From Acidobacteriaceae bacterium (GTDB lineage: Bacteria > Acidobacteriota > Terriglobia > Terriglobales > Acidobacteriaceae), in assembly GCA_027452245.1 (NCBI GenBank), contig DAIDGW010000107.1, positions 1 through 44,111 of the forward strand: a stretch of 44,111 nt of DNA, written 5' to 3'. Shown piece by piece: positions 1-8,557 of this stretch. A program made the translations under genes and the position numbers. Position 1 is the first letter of the stretch; the number at the start of each line of letters is the position of its first letter. The notes under the pieces were generated by a model, which had not been told where the DNA came from, made no database searches, and saw nothing but the letters and a program-made list of their open reading frames with translations.

Positions 1-1
1 T

Positions 2-769
2 GTGCGGTCAGATATGGGTGCGATGGTGCCGCTCGATAATCTGATCAACATCTCGCAGACCACCACTCCGCAGGTGATCACTCACTACAATCTGTTCCGC
101 TCAGCCGAAATTGACGGATCGGCTGCGCCGGGATACAGCTCTGGACAAGCCATCGCCGCGATGGAAGATCTGGCCAAAAAGCTGCCGCAGGGATTCGCTT
201 ACAGCTGGACGGGATTGTCGCTCGAAGAGCTGCAGTCGGGGGGCACGTCGCTCATCCTGTTTGGCCTCGGTACCTTGGTCGTTTATCTCACGCTGTCCGC
301 GCAGTACGAGAGTTTTGTCCTGCCCTTTATCGTGCTGCTCGCGGTACCCATGGCGCTGTTGGGAGCCTTAAGCGCCCAGTGGATTCGCGGTCTCCAGAAC
401 GACGTCTTTTGCCAGGTCGGCCTCGTCATGCTGGTCGGCCTTTCCAGCAAGAACGCCATTCTGATCGTCGAATTTGCCGAGCAACTGCGAGAACGCGGTA
501 TGCCTCTGATCGAGGCTGCGGTACAAGCGGCAGCAATTCGTCTGCGGCCCATTCTGATGACCTCGCTGGCATTCATCCTCGGCGTTGTGCCCCTCGTGTT
601 CGCCAGCGGCGCCGGTGAGAATGGACGTCACTCCGTCGGCACAACCGTCTTCGGCGGCATGATTATGTCCACGATCCTGAATCTCTTCTTCATTCCGGTT
701 TTGTATCTGATTATCGAAGCGTGGCGCGAACACGGGCACGGCCCGAAGAGTCGCGATGCCGCTATTTAG
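2..769 (+). CDS. RND (HAE1/AcrB-type) efflux permease, C-terminal part
   Basis: This is the 3' portion of a hydrophobic-amphiphilic efflux RND pump, the inner-membrane proton/drug antiporter of a tripartite exporter. The frame is open to the window edge, so the GTG at position 2 is probably internal, and about 255 of an expected 1,030-1,060 residues are present. The first 75 residues are the end of the second periplasmic porter domain. The rest holds about five membrane helices. The segment GLSSKNAILIVEFAEQL matches the TM10 stretch of AcrB that carries the relay lysine, and RLRPILMTSLAFILGVVPL matches TM11. It ends with a normal short cytoplasmic tail. The adaptor and outer-membrane genes, if present, would lie left of the window. 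Family assignment is firm; substrate is unknown. Confidence 0.95.
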   Translation: MRSDMGAMVPLDNLINISQTTTPQVITHYNLFRSAEIDGSAAPGYSSGQAIAAMEDLAKKLPQGFAYSWTGLSLEELQSGGTSLILFGLGTLVVYLTLSAQYESFVLPFIVLLAVPMALLGALSAQWIRGLQNDVFCQVGLVMLVGLSSKNAILIVEFAEQLRERGMPLIEAAVQAAAIRLRPILMTSLAFILGVVPLVFASGAGENGRHSVGTTVFGGMIMSTILNLFFIPVLYLIIEAWREHGHGPKSRDAAI

Positions 770-771
770 AA

Positions 772-831
772 GGAGCAAGGGGCTCCACTTTTAGGCTGCT
801 CTGTAGAGATTTGAGTCAATCTGTAAGCAGC
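772..831. terminator. Hairpin cluster between convergent genes
   Basis: A 5-bp stem, GGAGC (772-776) with GCTCC (782-786) and loop AAGGG, is followed by ACTTTT and starts three bases after the RND stop codon, so it could terminate that gene. A second nested structure follows: GCTGCT (795-800) pairs with AGCAGC (826-831), and inside it AGATT (807-811) pairs with AATCT (818-822). The position between convergent genes suits a bidirectional terminator. The T-tract is short, so this is only probable. Confidence 0.4.
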
Positions 832-835
832 TGCC

Positions 836-1330
836 TTATCTTCCACCGCGACTGCGGGTCTGTATTTGTCTTTCGGAATGGCCGTTCTTCTTAGCCTGCT
901 TCCGCACCTTACGCCTGCGGAGCTTGGCCATCCATTCCCGGGAATACATCGTCCCGCGGCATTTCGGCGATCCGCAGTGACACGGTGCAGGGTCTTCATC
1001 ATCGTACAGGTTGTAGTCCCATACCAGTTCTTCGCCTGCGGCGATATCGCGTATCGCGAAGATCCAGACCCGTCCCTCGATCTCGTCAACTTCACAGTTC
1101 GGGTCGCAGGAATGATTCAGATAAGCTCCCAGTCCGAAGCCATCAATGACCGTCTTCCCGTCTTCCAGCCCATACAGGTAAGTGCGTGGCGCTCCGTCGT
1201 AGCGCCGGTCGGCTTCTTCCGGCGTGATCCGTTCGCCTGCATATTCGACGACGCGGGTTCCCTTGCGGATTGCGGTGGACGTGAAGACTCCAACAGAGTG
1301 AATGGGAGATGGGCGGACTGCAAGAGACAT
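836..1330 (-). CDS. SET-domain protein lysine methyltransferase-like protein
   Basis: A 164-residue single-domain SET protein, expected to transfer a methyl group from S-adenosylmethionine to protein lysine. The substrate cannot be told from sequence. The hallmark motif NHSCDPNC is at residues 72-79, and ELVWDYN at 101-107 carries the usual catalytic tyrosine (Y106). A post-SET zinc motif, CHCGSPKC (C117, C119, C124), follows and would share a zinc with C79. The tail, from about residue 136, is very rich in Lys/Arg and may bind nucleic acid or an acidic partner. The upstream gene is convergent and the downstream secreted-protein gene is separated by a clear terminator, so it is probably monocistronic. 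The start has no obvious Shine-Dalgarno sequence. SET proteins are mainly eukaryotic but occur sporadically in bacteria. Confidence 0.88.
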   Translation of the reverse strand: MSLAVRPSPIHSVGVFTSTAIRKGTRVVEYAGERITPEEADRRYDGAPRTYLYGLEDGKTVIDGFGLGAYLNHSCDPNCEVDEIEGRVWIFAIRDIAAGEELVWDYNLYDDEDPAPCHCGSPKCRGTMYSREWMAKLRRRKVRKQAKKNGHSERQIQTRSRGGR

Positions 1331-1390
1331 ATATCTAATTTCGCATGCCCCGCGAATTTTGAGGAGTGCGAAAGATAAAAAGTGCGGAAA

Positions 1391-1414
1391 ACAAAAAGGC
1401 CGCCCATCGGCGGC
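1391..1414 (-). terminator. Rho-independent terminator of the coiled-coil protein gene
   Basis: Read on the minus strand, GCCGCC (1414-1409) pairs with GGCGGC (1404-1399) around the tetraloop GATG, followed directly by CTTTTTGT. It lies 21 bases past the stop codon at 1436, as expected for an intrinsic terminator of that gene. Confidence 0.85.
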
Positions 1415-1435
1415 TTTCGTGGTATTCGTCTCTGC

Positions 1436-1978
1436 CTACGGATCGTAAATGGAACTGCCGTAGCCTTGTTGGCGAGCAGCTTCCTGCATATCTTCCAGAT
1501 GCTTCTTCGCTTCGTCCAATTGCGTCTTCATGGAATCCACCTGCTGCTGTTTTTCCCGTTGCCGCTGGTTCCACTGCTCGCAATTCTGGACGCAATTGCC
1601 CGGAGCGAACTGAATGGACTTGTTCAGCTGATCGATATCGCTCTGCAACCCCGAAATTTGCCTTTTCTGTGCCTGTATCCGCGACGCCCACTCTGCTGGC
1701 GGCAACTTGCCTCTTCCACTCTCACTCGTGTTGGCGGGGTTCTCGTCTGCTGTATTTTTTCCTACCGCCGTACTGGTGGCAGCAGGCGAGGGCATATCTT
1801 CGTTGGTGATCACTTTGGGAGCTTTGGCGCCGTCCGCATTCTTGGTCTTCGACTCTTTCTGCTGACGAGTTTGTCGCGCCACATCCCCCAGCGAAGTGGA
1901 ATCCGTTTCCTGCGCGAAAGCCCAGGATCCGAGTATCAGCGCCGCAATTACGAGCACTGCTTTTGGCATCAGCCTCAC
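1436..1978 (-). CDS. Secreted coiled-coil protein of unknown function
   Basis: A 180-residue protein with a clear Sec signal peptide: basic start, hydrophobic core VLVIAALILGSWA at about residues 9-21, and cleavage expected after AFA. A low-complexity polar stretch (residues 25-90) precedes a charged, Gln-rich helical region (about 95-172) with heptad-like spacing, which is probably a coiled coil. Two cysteines in the segment NCVQNCEQW could form a disulfide in the periplasm. The GTG start at 1978 is preceded by AAGGAGGTG, a strong ribosome-binding site, and a good terminator follows the gene. I associate this type of protein with Acidobacteria but know no function for it. A scaffold or envelope role is a guess. 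Confidence 0.8.
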   Translation of the reverse strand: MRLMPKAVLVIAALILGSWAFAQETDSTSLGDVARQTRQQKESKTKNADGAKAPKVITNEDMPSPAATSTAVGKNTADENPANTSESGRGKLPPAEWASRIQAQKRQISGLQSDIDQLNKSIQFAPGNCVQNCEQWNQRQREKQQQVDSMKTQLDEAKKHLEDMQEAARQQGYGSSIYDP

Positions 1979-2083
1979 GCAACACCTCCTTGCGCATGCT
2001 CAGGGGAGCACCTGCTTGCGGCCAATGCTAGCGCTGTAATTCGATCAAGGAAGATTACCGAAGTGTGTGAAAGGGCCAACGAA

Positions 2084-2440
2084 TCAGGCATTTCTCGGCT
2101 TTACGGTATAGACACAGATACTCAATGCGGAGGGGGTTACCAGACAGACCAGATCCTCCAGTTGCTCCGAGTCAGCCATGTGTCCGGAGAGCTGAACGTC
2201 GTCCCCGGTGCCATACCCGATTCGGCAGCCGGAAAATCCAATCATCGCCGACTGTTCTTCGTCCCCAATGCAGAATACCTGCGATTGTTCATCAATTCCC
2301 GTAACGTTTCCGCGCAGCCGCAGGATGCCACGACACGCCTCCCCACCCGGCTCATTGAAGGACGCAATCAGCCGAACGTGGGCCGTTTCCGACTTCCACT
2401 TCTTCAGCAGCAGCAGAAACTCGTCAACCGAAGAAATCAT
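2084..2440 (-). CDS. Hypothetical protein, 118 residues
   Basis: I do not recognise this protein. It begins MISSVDEFLLLLKKWK, with an amphipathic helix, then alternates short beta-like strands containing conserved-looking Gly and Cys (residues about 35-80), ending in a hydrophobic strand near residues 98-112. There is no signal peptide or membrane segment, so it is probably cytoplasmic. Coding is supported by an uninterrupted frame, minus-strand orientation like its neighbours and ordinary composition. The start codon lacks an obvious Shine-Dalgarno site. It lies between the secreted coiled-coil gene and the 820-residue secreted protein with a 57-base gap upstream, so cotranscription is possible. 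Confidence 0.6.
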   Translation of the reverse strand: MISSVDEFLLLLKKWKSETAHVRLIASFNEPGGEACRGILRLRGNVTGIDEQSQVFCIGDEEQSAMIGFSGCRIGYGTGDDVQLSGHMADSEQLEDLVCLVTPSALSICVYTVKPRNA

Positions 2441-2497
2441 GCTTGGTTTTGATGCAATAGCGCCTTGAAAGCGCGGCTATTCCGAGCCGGATAAGGC

Positions 2498-4960
2498 CTA
2501 TTGGACAGATTCCTCCGTCTCTACCGGCAAGGTCGCCGTATTGACTATAGCCGGATCGTCTCGCAGCTTCAGGTAAAGCGTCTTTCCCTTGGGAAAGGGG
2601 ATATTTAACGTCTCCTCCACATACCCATCCGGCACCGTGACAGCATTCGAGAAATCCGGATCACTGCTGACGGCATCGATCAGGAAAAGCTTGTCCCCGC
2701 TCAACGTGCATTGCTTCTCCGGAGCTGGAATGCAATGCACCGCCTTCAGTTCTGGAATTCTTACCAGGTTGATCAGCGGCTGCCAATCGCCGTTGACACC
2801 ATCCGCGCTCACGGGGCGAAATTTCAGCGGACCAAATGCCGACGGTCCCAGCAGTTTCATCGGGTCCAGCACAGCAAAGATTGTCTTCGAATCCTGCAGC
2901 GTCAGATTGCCATCCTTCATGCTGAGCAGCACGCGGAACGATTCGTCCGCGGTAGCGACTTCCACTTTTTCCGCCGGAGGAAATGTTTCCGGAACCTGTG
3001 TCTTCAGGAAGAAATTCAATCGTCCATCCTGTGGAAGTTCCCCCTGGTCGCTCAAGCGCACGATCGATGCGGTAAGCGGGTCCGTCAGCACGCTCTTGCT
3101 CAAAACCATCAGTCGCGGACGCGGCACTTCGACGGCGGATTTCAAATCCAGTGAACGTCCGTCTTTCAGCGTGACGTGCACGACAATCGCCGCCCCGGGT
3201 TGTAGCTTAGTGCCAGCTGCCGGATCTGTTGTGGCCAGTTTCAGCTCGTCTTCCTGATTAGCGCGACTCAATGTCCCCGGCAGAAAGTGCAATCCATCCA
3301 CCTCGATCCCAACCACCTGATCCAGTCTCGTCCCCTTGAGTACTCCGTCGCTGTCGCCCGAATGGATGTCAAAGGCATCCAGCCGGCCAGCCTCTGCGTA
3401 CGTGTGCAGAGGAATTTCGTCAGGATCCGCCAGCCGAAACTTCCTCACCATCATTGTGACTGCGCCTGCCGTGGCACTTTGTAGCGGCACCTTGACCTCT
3501 AGTTCCCCCGGTTTAACCACTTTCCATTCTGTATCGATCACTTTGCCTTTTTCATCGCGTAGCGCGACCCCGCTTACACAGCACGCATCTTCAGATTGCA
3601 AATGCAGCGTATCTTCGCGCCCCACAATCAGCGCGCTCGCATCTTTCGACGCTACAATCCATTGCCCAGAACGTGAGCTGCGAAACCGGAAGCGTGGACC
3701 CTCGAACGGCTGGAATCCCCAATCACCTTTTAGAACTCCTCTGAACTCACCGTCCATTTTGTCTTTGCGGATCACGCCTGTGTCTATGATGAATCCACCT
3801 TTGAGCGGATCCGGAGTCGCGGGCAGATTCACGCCACCGCCCGACTTGGTCTCCACATGCAGGAAAAAATTGCGAGCCAACTCGGTTGCAAACACGAGTG
3901 GCGCGCCCTCGGCCGGAAGCACAAGTTCGGGCTTGTCGATGCAGAACACCTGGGTGGCATCCACGGCCCGCAGCGGAGGATTTACTGCCTGTCGTACCGG
4001 AGGCAATCCAATCACCAGCACCGACTTCGGATTGCGAAATGAAGGGGGACTGTTCAGACGAAGATTCAACTCGTCCTTCGTCGGCAAACCGAGCGCCGGA
4101 ATGTACTGATACTGCGCCGTGTGCGCGCTGCCCAGAATGCGTGCCACGTCCACCACGGCGCCCACATACGCGCTGTAATATCCCCCTCGCGCCATGGGAC
4201 TATTGCTGACCTGTGCGAACAGATCACTGGCCGAACCCGAGGTGAGTGTCGCGAGCATTGACTGGCTGTGCGCATCATCCAGAACCAGGGAATCCTGATT
4301 CTGCGTAAGGCACGAGACTTGTTGCGGCGCAGGCTTGTCAAAGCAGTCCGAGTTCACGCGGATGTTTAGGCTGCGCGCCAGAAGCGTGGTGTGCGCTTTC
4401 AGTTTTTCCGGATCATCAATCGAAGACTCGCGGATTACGTCCAGATACTTCTCCAGCCGTAACCGGTCCAGGCTGGCCTGATTCAAGTCTTGGGTGGCAC
4501 GCACAAACGATCCCGGCTTGCCCCGAACGGCGCTTCTCAAAGTGTTGAACGCGCCACCGGTTTCCGGAGCGAGAAATACCAGCGCCTCTTCCGCTTCCGC
4601 CGGCACATTCACGAAAACTCCCTCCGCATGTGCCGGTTTGGTCCAGGTTTCTACCCTCGTAAACCACGAGTCCGGAGGCGGATTCGTCGCACCTCGCAAA
4701 AACGCAATAACCATTAAGTAATGCACTGATTGGCTGTCGGGCAAATTGGCATGGACCCATAGCCGGTCGCCGCCCTGCAGGTTCGGCACTTCCGCGATCG
4801 GCAGCGTCTTCCCGTTGCGCTGCACATGGACCTCAACCTTTGGCCCAATCAGATCAAATGAGGCCCCATCCGCCCGTGCCGCCTCTCGTCCGAATATCAC
4901 GAACACAAGCACACAGCAGACTGCACTCAACCAATGCCGAATACTTCTCGAATGAGCCAC
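2498..4960 (-). CDS. Large secreted protein of unknown function, 820 residues
   Basis: I do not recognise a named family. The GTG start at 4960 has AGGGAG four bases upstream. A Sec signal peptide covers residues 1-31 (core VCCVLVFVIF, then ARADG). The mature protein has no membrane helix. It looks like a chain of beta-rich modules. Residues about 35-125 resemble a domain that presents an argument and a limit on size. A helical section (about 155-290) contains four cysteines suited to disulfides. Two later repeats (about 540-640) read like immunoglobulin-type or IPT-type sandwiches. The sequence keeps a normal amino-acid mix, so it is surely coding. It probably resides in the periplasm or on the surface. 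No partner gene is evident; the molybdenum hydroxylase operon upstream is separated by 150 bases. Confidence 0.8.
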   Translation of the reverse strand: MAHSRSIRHWLSAVCCVLVFVIFGREAARADGASFDLIGPKVEVHVQRNGKTLPIAEVPNLQGGDRLWVHANLPDSQSVHYLMVIAFLRGATNPPPDSWFTRVETWTKPAHAEGVFVNVPAEAEEALVFLAPETGGAFNTLRSAVRGKPGSFVRATQDLNQASLDRLRLEKYLDVIRESSIDDPEKLKAHTTLLARSLNIRVNSDCFDKPAPQQVSCLTQNQDSLVLDDAHSQSMLATLTSGSASDLFAQVSNSPMARGGYYSAYVGAVVDVARILGSAHTAQYQYIPALGLPTKDELNLRLNSPPSFRNPKSVLVIGLPPVRQAVNPPLRAVDATQVFCIDKPELVLPAEGAPLVFATELARNFFLHVETKSGGGVNLPATPDPLKGGFIIDTGVIRKDKMDGEFRGVLKGDWGFQPFEGPRFRFRSSRSGQWIVASKDASALIVGREDTLHLQSEDACCVSGVALRDEKGKVIDTEWKVVKPGELEVKVPLQSATAGAVTMMVRKFRLADPDEIPLHTYAEAGRLDAFDIHSGDSDGVLKGTRLDQVVGIEVDGLHFLPGTLSRANQEDELKLATTDPAAGTKLQPGAAIVVHVTLKDGRSLDLKSAVEVPRPRLMVLSKSVLTDPLTASIVRLSDQGELPQDGRLNFFLKTQVPETFPPAEKVEVATADESFRVLLSMKDGNLTLQDSKTIFAVLDPMKLLGPSAFGPLKFRPVSADGVNGDWQPLINLVRIPELKAVHCIPAPEKQCTLSGDKLFLIDAVSSDPDFSNAVTVPDGYVEETLNIPFPKGKTLYLKLRDDPAIVNTATLPVETEESVQ

Positions 4961-5110
4961 ACTACTCCCTTCCCTTATTAAAGGCCGAGGTTCACAGGAA
5001 ACAGCAGGTTGTTGTGAATATCTATGCTAATTATCCGAAATCTCACTGGCAAACGCCGGAGGTTCCTGAAGGCAGACGTTTCCCCTATTCATAGAACCAG
5101 AGTACTCGGT

Positions 5111-7273
5111 TTACGTTGCCTTAAGCCCGTCCGGAACCAGCGGCAGCGCCCGTAAACGCACCCCCGTAGCGTCAAAAATGGCGTTCCCGATCGCCGGAGC
5201 CAGTCCAACCAATGGACATTCGCCCGCCCCCGCTGATGGAAGGTCTTTACGGTCCAGCAGAACGGTCTCCATTTGCGGCACATCGCTGAATCGGGGAACT
5301 CTGTATTCCGAAAGCGCCGCATTCAAAATCTTCCCATCTTTGAATTGAATAGCCTCGAACAGCGCTCCGCCCAATCCCTGGATGTTCGATCCTTCCACCT
5401 GGTTCTTGAGCCCGTCGGGATTCACGATCGCTCCGCACTCAAATGCAGTCACCACGCGCTTTACCCTCACTTCGCCCGACTTGCGATCCACATGAACTTC
5501 CGCGAACGTGGCCACATTCCCCAGCTTTTCGTACCCGCCGCCCATGCCGTACCCCTGCCCGGGTCCGGTTTTTGCCTTACCCCATCCGAATTTCTTCGCT
5601 GCTGCTTCAAACACGGCTCGCAGCCGTTCGTTCTTCAAATTCTTCAACCGGAACTCCAGCGGATCCATCTTCAGCGAATGCGCGATTTCATCCATATGCG
5701 CCTCGCGCGCAAAATGATTGGCAGTTGCCGCCAGCGCACGATACGACCCTTGCCGGAGCGGCGATTTCACTGGATGAAAAATGATTCGTTGATTGGGTAT
5801 TTCATAGTAGGGACGAATCCCCGCTGAACCGGAATTGTAGTTGTGGAACTCCCAAGCCGTAAGCATGCCATCGCTGTTGACCGCGCTCTTTACGTCCATC
5901 ACTCCCGCGGGACGGAAGTAGGCCCATGTGAATTCCTCTTCGCGCGTCCAGACGACCTTCACCGGATGTCTCGTCGCCCTGGCCAGCCTCGCCGCCTCAA
6001 CTGCCGTCTCCCCCGTATGCTTGCCGCCGTAACCCGACCCCATGTCGGGCATCAGCACGCGTATTTTTTCTTCCGGCAGATGAAATGCCTCGGCCAGTTG
6101 CTCTCGAACCCCGAATGGGCGCTGCGTTCCTGTCCACACTGTCAGATGGTCGGCATCCCACTGTGCCAATGCCGCACGCGTTTCCAGCGGCGTATGCGCG
6201 ATGTATTGCACCGTGTACGTAGCTTTTAGAGTATGTGAGGATGATGAAAATGCCTGGTCGACAGATCCACTCTCGAATCGATCTCCATCGCCAGTAGGAT
6301 CGCTGCCGTTGGTCGTATTCTCTCGCAGATAATCGAACAGTTCTTTATTCGACGGTTGCGATACTTCATTCCACTTCGCCTGGATCGTCGCAACCGCTGT
6401 CTCTGCCTGCGCCGTTGTTGGAGCCGCTACCCCAACGAAATTGCCATCCCGCACAACGGTCGCACCCATTTGCTCCGCTTTTTGCGTGTCGGCCGATACT
6501 AGCGTCGCCCCGAACGATGGCGGGCGCAGCACCTTTCCATACAACATGTCTGGCAATGTCTGGTCCGACGGATAGCGGTGCTTGCCGGTGACAAAATCGC
6601 GCCCGTTCACCTTCGGGACGGATGTACCGGCCACTTTCCAGTCACTCGCTGGAATCAGCGGATCTTCCGCCGGCAATGTTGCTGTCAGTTGCTTTCCCTT
6701 CACCAGTTCCGCATATTCGATGGAACGGTTACCCGCCGGATCCGCCACCTTGCCATCCGCGGCTACAAGTTTTGCCGGCTCGGTATTCCATTGCTTCGCG
6801 GCCATCGCGATCAACACATCGCGCGCGGCCCCCGATACCTTGCGTAACTGCAAATTCATCGTCGGCGTCGTGCGGCTGCCAAACGTGCCCATGTCAAACG
6901 GCGTCAGTTGCGTATCGCCCATGACCAGATCGATGCGTTCGATCGGGACGTGCAATTCCTCCGAAACCGCCTGCGACAACGAGGTCCGAATGTTCTGCCC
7001 GATCTCGACTTTTCCTGTGTAGACCGTAACCCGGCCGTTCTCGCTTACCTGCAACCACGAAGCGATATCGTTGGGCAGCGCATCTCCCCGCCCGTGCGCG
7101 CGCCCCGATTCCTGGCCCAATCCAGGAGACTTCAGCGCGCAAACAACCAGCGCTCCGGCGCCCAGAAACTTGAAGAAATCGCGCCGGTCAACGTCAAAGT
7201 AATATGTGGGACGCTCGGCAAGTTCATAGCGTTCGGGCTCAATATCGACCCGAACTATGTTCTTCGTCGTCAT
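5111..7273 (-). CDS. Molybdenum hydroxylase large subunit (xanthine dehydrogenase family, IorB-like)
   Basis: This is the molybdopterin-cytosine-dinucleotide binding subunit of an aldehyde oxidase/isoquinoline 1-oxidoreductase-like enzyme, which hydroxylates aldehydes or N-heterocycles with water as oxygen donor. Length is 720 residues, normal for IorB-type subunits. A twin-arginine signal (RRDFFKFLGAGALVV) is near residues 29-43, so the complex is probably exported folded through Tat. The C-terminal GAGECPLVGLAPAIGNA carries the active-site glutamate region. The ATG at 7273 overlaps the stop of the 2Fe-2S subunit gene as ATGA and has AAGGAG eight bases upstream, so the longer frame starting at 7462 is rejected. 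No FAD subunit or cytochrome gene is adjacent, so the electron acceptor is unknown. The substrate cannot be assigned. Confidence 0.92.
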   Translation of the reverse strand: MTTKNIVRVDIEPERYELAERPTYYFDVDRRDFFKFLGAGALVVCALKSPGLGQESGRAHGRGDALPNDIASWLQVSENGRVTVYTGKVEIGQNIRTSLSQAVSEELHVPIERIDLVMGDTQLTPFDMGTFGSRTTPTMNLQLRKVSGAARDVLIAMAAKQWNTEPAKLVAADGKVADPAGNRSIEYAELVKGKQLTATLPAEDPLIPASDWKVAGTSVPKVNGRDFVTGKHRYPSDQTLPDMLYGKVLRPPSFGATLVSADTQKAEQMGATVVRDGNFVGVAAPTTAQAETAVATIQAKWNEVSQPSNKELFDYLRENTTNGSDPTGDGDRFESGSVDQAFSSSSHTLKATYTVQYIAHTPLETRAALAQWDADHLTVWTGTQRPFGVREQLAEAFHLPEEKIRVLMPDMGSGYGGKHTGETAVEAARLARATRHPVKVVWTREEEFTWAYFRPAGVMDVKSAVNSDGMLTAWEFHNYNSGSAGIRPYYEIPNQRIIFHPVKSPLRQGSYRALAATANHFAREAHMDEIAHSLKMDPLEFRLKNLKNERLRAVFEAAAKKFGWGKAKTGPGQGYGMGGGYEKLGNVATFAEVHVDRKSGEVRVKRVVTAFECGAIVNPDGLKNQVEGSNIQGLGGALFEAIQFKDGKILNAALSEYRVPRFSDVPQMETVLLDRKDLPSAGAGECPLVGLAPAIGNAIFDATGVRLRALPLVPDGLKAT

Positions 7274-7752
7274 CGCCGCGTCTCCTTGCTTTCGCTCATC
7301 TGCCGTCCCGCCCGCTGAATCGCCGCAATGACACGGGTATGGGTTCCGCATCGGCACACGTTTCCATCCATCGCGTCGACGATCTGCTTCTCGCTGGGCT
7401 CGCGGTTGCGGTTGAGCAGGCTGACCGCCGACATGATCATCCCCGAGGTGCAGAACGCGCATTGCATCGCGCCCTCATCCAGAAACGCCTGCTGCACGGG
7501 ATGCAAGTCATCCCCATGCGCCAGGCCTTCAATCGTGGTGATCTTTTTCCCGCGGACCGAACTCACCGGGGTGACGCACGAACGTTGCGCCTTTCCCTCC
7601 ACCAGCACCGTGCACGCGCCGCAGAGGCCTTCGCCGCAACCATACTTGCTGCCCGTAAGATCCAGATGTTCGCGAAGCGCGGTCAGAAGAGGGGTTTGAG
7701 GGTCGACTTCGAGGCTATAAGACCGTCCGTTTACAACCAGGGGGATGGACAT
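7270..7752 (-). CDS. Molybdenum hydroxylase 2Fe-2S subunit (IorA-like)
   Basis: The small subunit passes electrons from the molybdenum cofactor out of the enzyme. It has 160 residues, typical of this family. The N-terminal plant-ferredoxin-like domain binds one cluster through C39, C44, C47 and C59 (motif CGEGLCGAC). The C-terminal helical domain binds the second through C98, C101, C133 and C135 (motifs CAFC and CRC). All eight ligands are present. The ATG at 7752 is preceded by GGAG with seven-base spacing; an upstream in-frame ATG at 7767 lacks a site. The gene is first in the operon, and its TGA overlaps the ATG of the large subunit, which implies translational coupling. The 262-base divergent gap to the next gene should contain its promoter. 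Confidence 0.95.
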   Translation of the reverse strand: MSIPLVVNGRSYSLEVDPQTPLLTALREHLDLTGSKYGCGEGLCGACTVLVEGKAQRSCVTPVSSVRGKKITTIEGLAHGDDLHPVQQAFLDEGAMQCAFCTSGMIMSAVSLLNRNREPSEKQIVDAMDGNVCRCGTHTRVIAAIQRAGRQMSESKETRR

Positions 7753-8014
7753 GGCGAAACTCCGCATGCGCGGGACTGAAGCCCGTGTCTATGACTGAAT
7801 GATGCTGAAACGCTCCCTAAGATCATAAACCTCCGCCCACCCCTTCCCAACTGTTTTGTCTAGGTAACCGAATTCGGCTTCTTCCGTCTAATCTGCAGAA
7901 CGCAAGCGGCACGGAACACCCGCGCAGCCTCATCCGTATAACAACTGTCGGGATACACGCGTGCTGTTGACGTACGTGTGTTCAGACGCTTGGGTACTGG
8001 TTCTGGGAGGTTTT

Positions 8015-8536
8015 ATGGAATTTACGAACGCCGCTTCCGGCTCGGCGGCACTTCAATCCGGCTATTCCAATGGTCACGTCGAGCAGGTTGTTCGCCAGGC
8101 TCATGAAGAGTTGCGTCAGTTGCTCGTGCAACGCGCTGAGATCATGCGCCGTATCGGCACCATCAAGCAGACCATCGCCGGATTGGCAAATCTGTTTGGC
8201 GACGGCATTCTCAACGACGAACTGCTCGAACTCATCGACCGCAAGAGCAGCGGACGCCAGCCCGGGTTCACTAAGACCTGTCGGACCATCCTGATGGAAG
8301 CTGGGCGCTCGCTCAGCGCCCGCGACGTCTGCGACCTGATCCATGCCAAAGATCCCGCGATGATGGCACGGCACAAGGATCCCATTGCCTCCGTCACCAC
8401 AGTGCTGAATCGATTAGTCGATTACGGAGAGGCGAAAGCGGTGACCCTGGCAAACGGTCGCCGCGCCTGGCACTGGATCTCGGATTCTTTGTCAGATCCC
8501 GCCAAACAAATGCCGCAGACGATCTCCACGGTATAG
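8015..8536 (+). CDS. Winged-helix (HARE-HTH-like) protein
   Basis: A 173-residue protein with two parts. Residues about 20-55 form a charged amphipathic helix, probably a coiled coil for dimerisation. Residues about 85-152 form a compact winged-helix-like unit (RTILMEAGRSLSARDVCDLI, then SVTTVLNRLVDYGEAKAV, then GRRAWHW). The pattern resembles HARE-HTH domains that link DNA recognition to chromatin or restriction factors. The ATG at 8015 is chosen because TGGGAGG lies four bases before it; an earlier in-frame start at 7961 has no such site. It is divergent from the molybdenum hydroxylase operon and could regulate it, but that is only inferred from position. DNA binding itself is unproven. Confidence 0.75.
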   Translation: MEFTNAASGSAALQSGYSNGHVEQVVRQAHEELRQLLVQRAEIMRRIGTIKQTIAGLANLFGDGILNDELLELIDRKSSGRQPGFTKTCRTILMEAGRSLSARDVCDLIHAKDPAMMARHKDPIASVTTVLNRLVDYGEAKAVTLANGRRAWHWISDSLSDPAKQMPQTISTV

Positions 8537-8557
8537 CGTAATTCACATCTTGGGCTT

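Noticed and set aside
1382..2452. 356-codon plus-strand frame across two minus-strand genes and an intergenic gap
   Set aside because: It crosses a terminator and two better supported genes with signal peptide and ribosome-binding evidence.
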